NCBI GenBank assembly: GCA_003049465.1 | Contig: PYSS01000043.1 | Span: 124,001-188,000 of the forward strand | Reading direction: 5' to 3' | DNA: 64,000 nucleotides | DNA from: Magnaporthiopsis rhizophila | Lineage: Eukaryota; Ascomycota; Sordariomycetes; Magnaporthales; Magnaporthaceae | Part shown: piece after piece, positions 22,019 to 33,600 of the stretch | Layout: each line of letters starts with the position of its first letter | Position numbering within the stretch: the first letter of the stretch is position 1 | Translations under genes and position numbers: made by a program | Notes under the pieces: model-generated | Seen by the model: only the letters and a program-made list of their open reading frames with translations | The model's database searches: none | What the model was told of the DNA's origin: nothing

Positions 22019-23796
22019 TTACATCATCGAGCGCCGCCTCGGATCGTGGCTCGCCCTCCTTTCCAGCTCATCCCTGGCGCGCTCTTCCCACTGTGCGGCG
22101 GTCGGGAACGAGTTCCGTCGAGTGTTGTTAGTAGACGTTCCGGGTTCGGGCGGGGTTACGTAGCCGGCCGACGACGGGGTCGGCGGGAAGAAGCCCGGCG
22201 GGGCGGGGCTGTCGCTGCTGGCCGTGGCCGCGCCGAAGAGCAAGGGAGACGGGTCCTCCTGCCTCTCGCTCTCGTCGTCGTCGTCGTCGGCAGGAGCGAC
22301 AGCTGCGGTGGCGGCGGCGACCAGCAACGAGCGCCGTGCGGCGGCAATTGCCTCGACGTGGGCGGCCGCGCTCGCCGCCGCCGCCGCCACTGCTTCTGCG
22401 ACAGTTCCCTCCCCGCCGGACTCGTCGGACACGCCAGCGATCGTCGTGGCGGCCGTCGTCGTCGTAGTGGCATCCATCGTCGGCGTCGTCGACGTCGCCG
22501 GGGTGGCGGGGAAGTTGGGCCCCGTAAGAGCTTCGATGAAAGAGCCACGTACCTCCTTTTCGCGGTCGCGGGCCGTCGGCGGCCTGGTGCCCCTTGCGCT
22601 GTCCGCTATCGTCAACGCGTCCCCCTGCAGGTCGAAGAGCCCCTCGAGCGCCTGCTGCTGCTGCTGCCGTTGCCGTTGCTGATCCACCTTCCCTGCTGCT
22701 CGCTGGTTTCCGTCGTCCCCGATGCTCCTGCCTACCGCCTCCAAAGCCGCCGCAGGTCCCTTTTCCCCGTCTCCGCTGCCGTCCTTTAGGACCGTCCGCG
22801 AGTAGTCGCCGGGCCCGGCGCTGCCGTCGGGCACGTGGAAGCGGCGGTCGAAGCGGAAGACCGCGTACGCGACGACGACGACGAGCTCGATTCCGTAGTT
22901 GAAGACGTAAAACGGCCCGCGGCCGTGGAACCAGGCCGGTGCGCTGAGCGGCCGCTGGTCGAAGGCGACGCCCGTCCTGAACCCGGCGCCCAGGGCCAGC
23001 AGCAGCGACGTGCCGACGACGAGCACGACCTGGGTCCTGGGCGAGCCCTGGCCGAAGCGCTCGGGGAGCGGCTGCTGCTGGCCGCCCTGGGCGGGTCGCC
23101 GCTGCCGCCGCGATGCGGACCAGGCCGCGACGACGACGATGGGGGCGGGCGCCAAGGCGAGCAGGGCGAGGATGGTCGAGGCCAAGAGCTGGACGGCGCG
23201 GTCGGCGGCGCGGGCGGCCGGGTCCGGGGTGAAGAAGGAGTGGACGGTGGCGGCGACGACCATGACGAGCATGACGCCGACGCCGACGAAGACGAGGCGG
23301 AAGGCCCATGTCACGCGGGGCCGCCAGCCGAGATCGGGCCTGCGGGCGCGCACGATGCGCTGGGCGAGAAGCAGGTTGATCAGGTAGAGTAGCAGGACGC
23401 CCGCGGCGAGCAGGATGCTGGCGGCGATGCCGACGGCGGCGTCGGTCGGGCTCGCGGCCGAGGCGACTCGGGCCGAGAGCGCGGCGGTGCGGGCCAGGCA
23501 GAAGGCGAAGAGGAGGACCGAGAAAACGAACTTGTGCCCGCGAGACATGTTTCGCACGAATATGGCCAGGTGCGACGCCCCCGCCGCGAGGAAGAGCACG
23601 ATCAGGACCGCGCAGATCGGCCCGTCGACCGACGTGGTCGCCCGCCCGCCCGGCGCAGCCACCAGTGGGAGGTATGGTGGTCCCTGGGGCGGCGTCTGTT
23701 TCCATGGGCCCCCGAGTTAGCAGCGTCCCATGCGAGAGGAGGACAGCAGAGGCAACTAACCGGCTGGCCATTCTCAGCTCCAGATGGAGTGTCCAT
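22019..23796 (-). CDS. DUF3112 seven-helix-type membrane protein
   Basis: Fungal multi-spanning membrane protein of the DUF3112 family, sometimes labelled GPCR-like; ligand and function are unknown. Exon 1 (23796-23761, MDTPSGAENGQP) splices by a GTTAGT donor and a CAG acceptor to exon 2 (23695-22019), giving 570 aa. The branch site CTAAC sits 25 bases before the acceptor. The start of exon 2 (TPPQGPPYLPL) and GPICAVLIVLFLAAGASHLAIF fit the family. About seven hydrophobic segments fill residues 35-320, with RNMSRGHKFVFSVLLFAFC between the first two. The C-terminal 240 residues are low complexity: Gln-rich, Thr-rich and Ala-rich, with Asp and Arg runs. A long open frame overlapping in another phase (22128-23867) is a shadow of high GC. 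Confidence 0.85.
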
Positions 23797-26700
23797 CCTG
23801 CCAGGTGATATATATGCGGAGTTCTATTGGCTTTTCCTGTGTGCGACTTTGCTTGGGGCCGCCACACACACCTCCAACACCAGCAACGGCAGCAGCAACG
23901 GGTCTGGTCTCTAAGAGCGGCGAGGCTTTGTGCTACAGCACGCCTGGCAACTCTCTTGCCCTGGGAAAAAAAAATTCCCCGGATCTGTGACTATATCTGG
24001 GAGGAGATCAAGGTAGACTCAGCAGAAAGGGGAATGGCGAGTGAAGGGAACCTTACAGCTTGGCTTGGGCCGGGTCCCGGGATCGGTCAGTCCACGTAAG
24101 TCCGCAGGCTCTTGGACTTCTTGTTGTTGTTTTTCTTTTTCTTTTTTTTTTCTTTTTTTTGGTACCTGGATTTCTTGGACTGGTGATGAGACGAAAATGC
24201 CGGTGAACGGACGGGGCGGTTGGGCTTGGACCGGGACATCGATCTTACGTGTCGCAATCCGCAGACCTACCTAGGGATCTAGACCGCTCCTGTCAAGCAG
24301 TTTGACAGACAGTTTGAGGAAGAAAACGCTTTGTTTGGTTCCTGTCCCTGTCTATCAAGCCTCTCTACTAGCTGCCGTCAGTCGCAGCCTCTCTCCCGCG
24401 GCGACGACAGGTCGAGATGCGTTAATTTTTTGCCGAAGAATGAAACAAAGACGGCAAGAACCGTTTTCCCCGAGTTTGTTTCCATCTGTTCTTTCTACGT
24501 AGCGCGCGCATGGGCCTACCGAGCCTGTCGGCGACGCGCTGCTCCCCGATGACGAAACCAAAGCCCGAGACGCTCAATATTGACCGCATACAGAACACAA
24601 AAGTCCTGTGGCGCCTGCTCGGCCCTTCTTTTATCTCCTGATTTGCAGATCTTTGTTGGTCCGGGCAGGAGAGGCCTGCAGCCACCACCGCTCTCAGGGG
24701 CTGCGAGACCACCCGACATTGAAGATTGGCTAGGTAGTCCAGCTAGCGGTGAGCCATGCGCTGTGACAGCGCCTTCCCCCCAATTTGGCTGGCGGGCCAT
24801 CTTATCAGGTTAGGGCTCTGCCTCCCACCGCCGCTGCGTTTCAACATGTCTGCAGGTTTGCATCTGTACGGCACAACTCTTATTCGTGTCCATCTCAGTC
24901 GGTGCTTGGTCGCTTCAAAAACTGCAGTCAGACGGGCCCGCATGAATACCGCAAGCCCGAGGTCACGCCACTGAGGCCGACGCCCGCACAAAGAAATTCC
25001 AAGTGTCCCAATATTACTATTGGAGATCCATATTTAAATGACTACTCTCGCGTTTTTCGCCTGTGCCTGCGATCCAGGCATGTAAATCGAAAGACATGTG
25101 TGACCAGGCTTGGGTGTGGCATAAGGATGTCTTTCTCCCCGCATTGATGGGCTTTGAAATACGCCACAGCACCAGCACGGGATACAACGCGGGGAACCAA
25201 TGCGGACATCCATGGTTTCTTCCCCGGATTTCAGTTCAGAACCTCATTGGAACTGATGCGGGGGGGTGGGCATTGTTGCCATTGATGCAAGATTATCGCC
25301 ATTGAAGCGAGTTGTGCCGTTTTTGGAAACCTGCTCTCTCGTACCACCCCTCCTGCTCTTTTTGACGGCTACAGTCAAAGGTTATATGGCGTGCTGTTGC
25401 TCTTCGGGGTAGCGATCGCGGGCGGTGTGTCCCAAGAATAACGCGGAGGCCCGCCGGAAACCCGTCCGCGGCTGCCGAGAGAGGCCGGGGCGCTCAGCTG
25501 ATTCGATGCTTTCATTTTGCTTCCCTTCGGCTCCGGTTCGGAGTCCATATTTAGAACCGGCACGTAAAAGATCTGGACCGGGTATCGTCTGCGCCGGTCC
25601 AAGATATACCGCGTGTCGCATCTGGGCGCTTAGCAACCCAACTTGGGATGGATCAATGCTTCCCGCTGCATCATTGGACGAAATGTGCTCCTCATCGCAC
25701 AACTAAGGCAACACGAACGCTAGGAATAGAATCCCTGAACGACGTAACCTCCTGAGTCCACATGTAATCACAGCGATCTAAAGGAGCTAAAGACACGCAA
25801 AAAGCGCGACGAGGTAATGGACCAATGTTTTTGAATAAAAAAAAGCAGAAGCGCTTGCTTGATCGGACGACTACCCGGCCCAGCTGGTTGGGATCTCGCT
25901 TGACTGGACTGCTGTCAGGATGGTTCGTCCCAACCACTGATTGGCGGCAGGTTTCCGTCATGATTCGCGATTCTCCTGCCCGGCTGCAGCCTTGCGACAA
26001 AACATGGAAACCTCTTCGCGTCAATGACCAGGTGTGCGCGCGCAACACAAGGCCTTTGCTTTCGCTACCTAGGCATGAACGTCAAGGAGTCGAACCGTCT
26101 GAGCACTTCTTTGCAGCCGCGCGATGCTGGCGGCAAAGGATTGTCGCACATCTTTGATGCATCCATGATCCGCGGGTAATCGCAAATTGCGTTCCCAACA
26201 AGGACAAGCTTCCCCTCCTTCGGTCAAAAAAACGGCCAAAAAGACGCCCTTTTCCTCCAGCAGTTGGCTGCGGGCCTGGTCGGGTTCAATAATATCGTGC
26301 ATGGTTCATTTCCACGTGCAGGCTTATGCCCGCCAATGCCGTGCGGGCCTGGAATTGCCCTGCAGCATCGAAGCGTTGCACTGGAAACATGACAGGCGCG
26401 AGGGGGGGCAACGGGAAAAAAAAGCAAAGATGGAACATCAGCGCACCCAACGCTTTTGAGATTGATTGCTCGCCCGTTGGGACCAACTTGGAGCTTAATA
26501 GCGGCTGGCTCAGCTAACCGTCCATAAAACCAAGTTAGCGTGGGCTACCCGCGACGGTTGACCATTGCCGTTATCTGTTATGTTTTGTTTTGTTTTGTTT
26601 TCATTTTCTATGCACATTCTGATGGAACCAAAAAAAAAAAAAAAAAAGCAAAACGACCGACTGTATTTTGCTCTGTGATATTTCGGTCCAATTTTAATTA

Positions 26701-28379
26701 GCACGAGGCTAGCCGCGCGCGCCTCCGCTGGCTGTGGAGCTTTCACCGACGCTATTACGGGGGGCTCCATTTAGAGATGAGGAAACGGCGTGTGTGTGTA
26801 GGCGAGTTGGCTGCCCACACGGCGCAGAGCCTTTATTGCGTGCTCTCGATCCGCAATCTGCCCCGCTCCGGTAGGTAGGTTCTGTCTCTCTCTCTCCAAT
26901 GTGGTTCTTCCACTCGTAATGAATGATAGAGTGACGGGATTTGCGTATCTTTTATGCCGCATCGCAACCTTTGGATGCAGATCAGAACAATGCCGAAGAA
27001 CCGAGTATTTCCATCGCATAAAATCTTTTGTTGACAAGGTAGCTGCTTCCGCAGGCGAGGGCGACCAATGGGCGGTGGTGCCTTTGTGGCTTAAGCTCGC
27101 CGATGCAAGCTCAACCTAATCTAGCGACCGGATTTTGGGCCGCGGAAGCGCCATGCGCCATCGTTCTTGGTTGCTAGGGTGAGACGAAACATCGATTCAG
27201 GCGCGTCGGGACGTCGACTCTCCCTATCCGTGGCGCGCGATTTCACACACCTTTGAGAATTCCAGAGTCGTCGCAACTTCGCAGGGCAAAAAGGTAGCCG
27301 CCGATAAACTCAAGATGGGCGGATCGATTACCGTTGTGCACGTTTGTTGGGCTGTAGCGGCTCAAGAGCGTGTTTGGTCTCAGTCAATGACAGAATTCCC
27401 CGGAACCACACGAAGGATTCATGTGCCGTCCTGTCTGAGGGAGTCCAAGCTGGCCCGCATGGTTGGTTAGTTATACGAAGACACGAAAGTCGTAGCGCCT
27501 TTTTTTGGTAGGTTCCGCCAGGAGCACCAGGCGGGCAAGAAAACCGCCATCTTGCGCGATATGCCTGAGCGCGTCAGCAACCAAGCCAACACTGCGCAAT
27601 GGGCCAACAGAAAAAAGAAGCCCGGTCGTGTCAAGCCTGCGCCCCAGGTCGCCTTGACGGATGGATGAGGAGCTGAGCTGAAAAAACAGCCCAGCAGTCC
27701 GAACTCCGAACTCTGCAACGGCCTCCATCACTGCCGCCAGAAACCAGGGAGGACTGGACCCTTGCCACGTTTAAAATTGTCTTGTTGCCCCGAGTGGGTT
27801 AGGGCCTTATGTGGTCGCAGGACACCCTTGCGCGACTGCCCTGGCCTCCCTGGTCAGGTCCCTGCAATCTCGAACCGGGGGCTACCCTCGTCGTTTTTTC
27901 TTCTCCTTCGTCGGGACTGATGCGATGCGATGCAAAACGCAGCAGCAGCGCGGCGCGGCGGGCGTCGTCGGCCAAGCACGAAAGCAGCACGTCGCCCTGA
28001 AGCTGACCCGTCACCAAGCGGCCCACACTGACCCTTTCCTTGCATGGGGGCGCAGTGGAACTGCTCGCTGGCAGCCCGCGCCCTGGCACCATCCCGTCTG
28101 TTTTCGCTTGGGTGAGCACTGACCATTTGCTGCCCTGTCGTGCTTTGGCTCTTTCATGTTTGCTCTCGGTGCTGGCTGCCATCGCTCCTGAACGTCGAAA
28201 CTCCGTGCTTTCTCCCCTTTCTTGTTCTTCCCTTGTGCAGTGGTCGAGTGAACAGCCTCGCCAGTCGCCTTCCTTGACGGGCCCAGGCAAAGTAGGTTTA
28301 TCCCAAGGGATCCGACGACTTTTCGTTGGATTCAACGTGACGGTGTCTACCCGTTGTCCTCTCGTTATTGATTCCATCC
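23797..28379. other. Long region without recognisable gene
   Basis: About 4.6 kb in which every open frame is short, shows no family resemblance and competes with others. It contains pyrimidine or poly-A tracts (about 24120-24165; A18 at 26630-26647), a TTTTG microsatellite near 26583-26600 and a CT microsatellite near 26883-26897. I see no transposase, reverse transcriptase or terminal repeat. It may contain upstream regulatory sequence of the SH3 gene or a non-coding transcript. Confidence 0.45.
26583..26600. repeat. TTTTG microsatellite
   Basis: Tandem TTTTG units are seen directly, about 30 bases before an A18 run at 26630-26647. Simple-sequence repeat with no inferred function. Confidence 0.8.
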
Positions 28380-28640
28380 GTCCCCTTTTTGGCCCCCATC
28401 AACCACCCTTTCTACTTCTCTGCTGTTTAATTCTTTGCGCATACATCTCTTTTATTCCCCATAGACACTCGCTCGCTCGCCCTCACTGTCAGTCATTTCC
28501 GTCCCTCCATCAGCATTTTTCGTGCCGTGTCTTTTCCCGAGGCGTGTTTCTCCCTCCATTCCTTTCTGTTCTCGCATTGATCCGCAGTCGTGCGAGTCTC
28601 TTGTCTCTCACAGGCGGCCCGTCGATTCACCAAACACCTT
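28380..28640 (+). promoter_or_regulatory. CT-rich promoter/leader tract of SH3 gene
   Basis: Dense pyrimidine-rich sequence on the plus strand (CCACCC, TTTCT, CTCGCTCGC units) lies 600-850 bases before the SH3 gene start. The position and composition match the CT tracts often found near transcription starts of filamentous fungi. Inference only. Confidence 0.35.
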
Positions 28641-29222
28641 AGCCTGCGTCCAGCGGCCTGCGTGCATACCGACCGTCTCTCTCGCTTCCTGCGAGACACG
28701 CAGACGGGCCTTCGCCAAGAATAGCGCACTGCCAATCGGAACCTCGAAAGCTACGCTACGCCTTCCTGCAACCGCCCCATCGCGCCTACCTTTCAATTAT
28801 AGACCCGCCACCCGCATTTTCGCTGCTGCGGCCCGACCGTCTACCCAAGGTTTCTCGGCGTGTCATCAGCTTTGCGCATTGCATTGGGCTCCAAAGCGTC
28901 CAACCTCAACGCCGGGCCACGCTGCCATTGAGTGCCTGTTTTTGGGTACTTTGATCTATCAATTGGGCGGTGTCAGTCACTCCGGAGAGCACCATTTTGT
29001 TTCTTGCGCCGCGGCGCCCCGGTCTGACACGGCTGCCGGCTGTTGTCCGTCGTACAAAGCCCGGGAGAAGAATATGCGACGTTAGGGAAGGATGCGCACC
29101 CAGACCAGTTCGAGGCAGTAACACAGCAGCGATTTGGCGACTCCACGGCGGCCACGCCCGACCGACGACCACCCGAACAAGGCGAACAACTCTAGGCCGA
29201 CCGCACGAAGCAGCCATTCATT

Positions 29223-31227
29223 ATGGGACCCAGTCGAAGCCGCATAAGGGGCAGGAGAGGCGGTGGCGCTCCCAGCACGAGCGCCATTCTTGTCTCATCA
29301 CTTCTCTCTTCTGCCCCGGCTGCCATGGCCGCGTGCATCTCGCTTCGCGGATCGACTACCTGTCCGGCTTTCCAGTCCGCCTCGATATCCAACGATGATT
29401 TTCTCGTCGGTCTTTTGTGAGTCAGGCCGGAACGGGTTACACGCGCATTGTAACTCAGAGCCAGGAGACTACCATGATTCTGACCGCTCTTTTTCGCAGT
29501 TCTTTTTTGAGGTTTGTCGACAGCACCTCATCTTTTGACACCCAGCTACGGTCATACGTACGCACCAGCTACGTCCAAGAAAAGTAAGTTTCATATCCCG
29601 CTTCGACGGCAACACGTTCCCCTTCTTCTAGTTTTCGGCGCAGTCATGACTGACTCCGTATTAGGTATCAAGCTCTTCTTGGCTGCGGGGGAATCACTCT
29701 CACAAACACAACAGATCACTATGCGCGGTTCACCACCACCGTCATCTGCAATGCGATCGTTCAGAACTCGATCGACCGCTGCAGTCTTTCGCCAGAGAAC
29801 TCTCGGCCTGTTTGTGCTGAGACTTGCGTGAGTCTCCTCTGGCTTGTAGTCGCGATGGCGCGTTTGGCTGACAACAAACAAATACACAGGCACAATTTGC
29901 CCAGAGTGAGGCCTACGTCGCGGCCAACACTAATCTCTGCCAAAACCCCAGCAGTAATGCGCAGAGGCAGATAAGAGCTGATTTTACGAACTGCGCTCTG
30001 CCCGCCAATGCGCTGTCCAGCAACGCCTGCATCCAAGGCATCGTCAACGAGCCGACCAACTGTGGCTACTCGGGCAGCACCGTTGGGCTCTGCTCGTATT
30101 GCGCATCGGGCGGCATCAACTCGACCGACACGTGCTGCTACTCGTCCGATATCCAGAAGAGATGCGCCGGCGTCGTTCTCCCGTCGATCCCGACCATTTC
30201 CTTTCCGACAACGATTCCCACGGGCACGTCCACCTCGACACCCGCACCATCTGCCGCTGAAAACCACGGCCTTTCTGGTGGCGCCATTGCCGGAATTGTC
30301 ATTGGGTCCGTCGTGGGTTTGGCTCTGCTGGCTGGGCTGATCTTCCTCTGTGTGCTTCTTCGGCGACGGCGGCGCAGCGGCAGCCAGAGCGGCAGCATAC
30401 TCAACCAGCCGACCCCAGCTAGGAAAGGGGGTCCAGCGCCCATGTCACAGCCCGCAACTAGCCCTGGTTACGAGGTGTTGCCCGGCGGGAGGATTGCACG
30501 CATGTCCGCGCTCGAGGGTCACTCGGGCGACTCGCCTTCGCGGCATGGAGGCCAAGGGATGTCTGCCGGCGGCATGGGTGCAGGCGCTATGGCAGGGTAC
30601 GGCATCGGTCGGTCAAGAGGAGGAGGTGACAACCAGTCATCCTCGGATGATTTCATAGTCGGTGATAGCCCCGGCGGCTCCGACCACCGGGCTGGCATTC
30701 TTCGGCCACCCCCGACCACGCTTAGGAGGAATGGCTCCCTCTCGAGCGGTTCCGTGCTTGCAGAGGGAGATCCCCAATCGCCGAACAGTGGCATGTCGTC
30801 GCCACCCGGAGTTGCCAGCCAGCAATCCGAGCAGCTCCCCTTCTTCAAGGACTATTACTCTCAGGACGACATCCACCCCGGAGACCGGGTTGCCGTCCTG
30901 TGGGCGTACCAGCCTCGCGCCGCGGATGAGTTCGCGCTGGAGCGTGGGGACATGCTCAAGGTTGTGGGCATCTGGGACGACGGTTGGGCTACCGGTGTCC
31001 TGTTGGATGAACGTGCGGAAGAGTGGGAGGTCAGGCGGCGGACACAGCGCGATAGTGGCGTTTCTCATACATCCGGCCGTGTGCGCGACGTGTCGCCTCC
31101 CGTCAGTGGGGAAATCAAGGCATTCCCACTGGTCTGCGTCTGCATTCCCGAACACTGGAGGAAGACGATCGAAGGGGACGGTTCGACCGAGACCGGCTCA
31201 AGCGCTCGCCAAACACATGGATCCTGA
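29223..31227 (+). CDS. Single-pass membrane protein with cytosolic SH3 domain
   Basis: Four exons, 29223-29416, 29500-29583, 29665-29827 and 29890-31227, give 592 aa. A basic N-terminus precedes a signal-like segment (SAILVSSLLSSAPAAMA). A cysteine-rich ectodomain follows (CPAFQSASI, LLGCGGITLTNTTDHYARF, NACIQGIVNEPTNCGY, LCSYCASGGINSTDTCCY) with several N-glycosylation sites. A Thr/Pro/Ser linker leads to the membrane helix at about 279-305 (GAIAGIVIGSVVGLALL), then RRRRR. After about 170 disordered residues comes an SH3 domain at about 477-535 (GDRVAVLWAYQP, DEFALERGDMLKVV, DDGWATGVL). The layout suggests a cell-surface or wall sensor linked to SH3-dependent cytoskeletal or signalling partners, reminiscent of fungal Fus1/Sho1-type logic. 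That role is inference. Exon phases agree at each junction. Confidence 0.87.
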
Positions 31228-33600
31228 TACACGTCAGCGAGACCCCCGAAGTAACGAAAGTCACGACGAAGCTTCACGTTCTTTGGCTTGGCATTCCATG
31301 TTTTGCATTCCCCCACGGAGTTCGGCGTTCTCTTCAGAGGCCCCTGGTCTGACGTGGCCTTGGCGAAAGGCGACGTTCTTCGGCTTTGAGCCTACTCGGT
31401 AAATCCACAACAGCCGAGGCCTCATGGCATCAACCCGCCCTCCCCGCGCGACATTGTTATCTTCTTGTCTTTCTGCACATAGAGATGACTTTCTTAGTTT
31501 GTTGCGATGCTCGCGACGATACGTTTAATGCCCCTGTGGGTTTGAGACGGCCCCCCCCCCATTTTTAATATTTTCCATTTATTCGAGCCGGCTTCTTTCC
31601 GGCCTTCCCCACGTTGGTTCGTGCGAGAAGATTGGATGGATCGACTCTAGTTCTTGTACCACTCAGCCGCACCGAGCCCTCCCCTTTCGTTTCGCCTGTT
31701 TACTCTATTATACCCGGCCTTTGGGGCCACCTGGTGTTTTTATATGTAGGGGTCGGGGAGGGCTTCGTGTCGCGATTTAATTTTTGTTGGCTTCCATTCA
31801 CAGAGCCTTGGGTGCATCGAGACAAGCGACACATCACCCTTCCGAGAGCGCTCCGCGGGAGTAAGCAGGGCTCGGGTGATGGGGAAGAGAAGGAAGCGTG
31901 CTTCGGGGTTGACGGAGGACGTAGCGGGAAGTGTTCGACATGGAGGGTCGTGCGCGTGACACACTATCTAGATAGGCTCGAGACTCATCTGGGGGATCAG
32001 GCTCAACCCTTCATTTTTTGTTGTTTCCTTTTGTCGGTCGCGATCAGGATACCGCCTCCCTTTGGCTATTGTTTACTGGATGCCATCATGTGCTAGGGGT
32101 ATCTTTCCTGACTGGAAGCACTCAAAGAGTTTACTTAGTTGAGCGGGTGAATGCGAGAAGAGTGTGCCTATTGCCAAGAATTACATGACGCGGCCGGGCC
32201 AATACCAACAATTTGCCCGAGCTTCTCGGCCGTTATCGAGGCGCCCGAGAGGCGGCCTGACAAGGCCGACAAGGAAGTTCCAGTGTTGCCTGAGGAACCG
32301 CCAGACCGACGACGAACCCGAAAGTCTGTACGCTTGGGTCAGATGCCGTGTTTCATTGACACGCGCATGAAGATCGAAACCTGGCCCCTTTCCTATATTC
32401 TGCGCAGGCTTCTGTTCAAGAAATGACGGCCAAAATCCGAAACGGCCCAGAACGAATCGGGGCAATGGGCCGCCGCCCTTTTGATGCTCAGATATTGCTG
32501 CTGTGACCTTTACTGTCTGCGCGAATGCCATCTCCCAATCACAATTTCACCTCTGCAACCGCTCAGCCTCAGGGTAGGGTGGGGCAAAAAAAGGGGTGGC
32601 GGCACCGATGCTGCGGGTTGGGAATGGATTCTAGAAAGCCTTGCCCGCTTCCGTCTCTCCGTCCATGCAAAGCAAGGCATTGTCCGGAATAAAATGAGAC
32701 ATGGACCGATGGAGGACAGGGGAGGAAAGAAACGTGAAACCATACACTTGGGCGTTCGCTGGACGGGGTCGCCGTTTTGGAATGCCGCTTCGGCCCGGCA
32801 TTGGTCCAGCGAACTGTGCATACGGTACAGATGCGGCAGTGTCTTTTATCGCATGGGGCTTGTGGAAAGGTGATCATTATGCCACGAGCTTTTGGCGACG
32901 AAAGACTTGGGCATTGTGTCTGGTGTGCCGTGGAGGTGCATGGCGACCACAAGATGCAGAAAAAACCCACGTGAATGATATGGGTACGTACTCCTGCAAC
33001 TCTGCAATGGAGCGACACAGGAGCATTATTTTCGCTGCCTCCCCTCTCCGCACATTGGAGCGAGCTGAGACCCGACAGGACAAAGTCGTCCATATTCACG
33101 CCCTCCATTGACGAATGACCTGCAAAGAGCCTGACGGCACGGCGCGTGCTTTTTGCCCGGGGGGTACCTGCCTGTCGGCAGTGTCGGGTGGTCTTGCCTG
33201 CCCCACGGTCCATCCCGCCGGGTCCTCACAGATGGGGGCAGCGATGATCTGATTGGACACACCTCGACAGGAGACCCACATCAGGTCCACGCGCGCCTCG
33301 AGACTCACGGCGAATGCGACACGAGGCCACGCCTATCAGCCCCCGAGAAGAGAGCCTCGCGCGCCACAACCAACAGGCAGCCCCTTTTTGAATACCAGCG
33401 ATTGAGGCGACCGAAGACCCAAAGCACCAGTCTAGCAATCTGGCTCGTGCTCCCAACATCCCCGCATCCCCTGGGAGCTATCGGCATCCGATAAACATGA
33501 CCCAGAGTCGCCCAAGTAAAGCACCGAGGTAGCAACCGGCCGGCCGCCGTCCTTCCGACCCCCAGCCCCTCCCCGCGGCCGCCGGCTCCCGGAGCTCATC
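31228..33600. other. Intergenic between SH3 gene and VPS15
   Basis: About 2.4 kb of 3' region of the SH3 gene and upstream region of VPS15. It has a run of C near 31551-31560. Frames are short and without resemblance to known proteins. Confidence 0.45.

Noticed and set aside
22128..23867. 579-codon frame overlapping the DUF3112 gene in another phase
   Set aside because: It reads as Arg/Pro-rich low complexity, while the other phase gives clear membrane helices and family motifs.
26086..26096. tRNA B-box-like GGAGTCGAACC on the minus strand
   Set aside because: The flanking bases do not form a T-stem, acceptor stem or A box, so it is probably chance.
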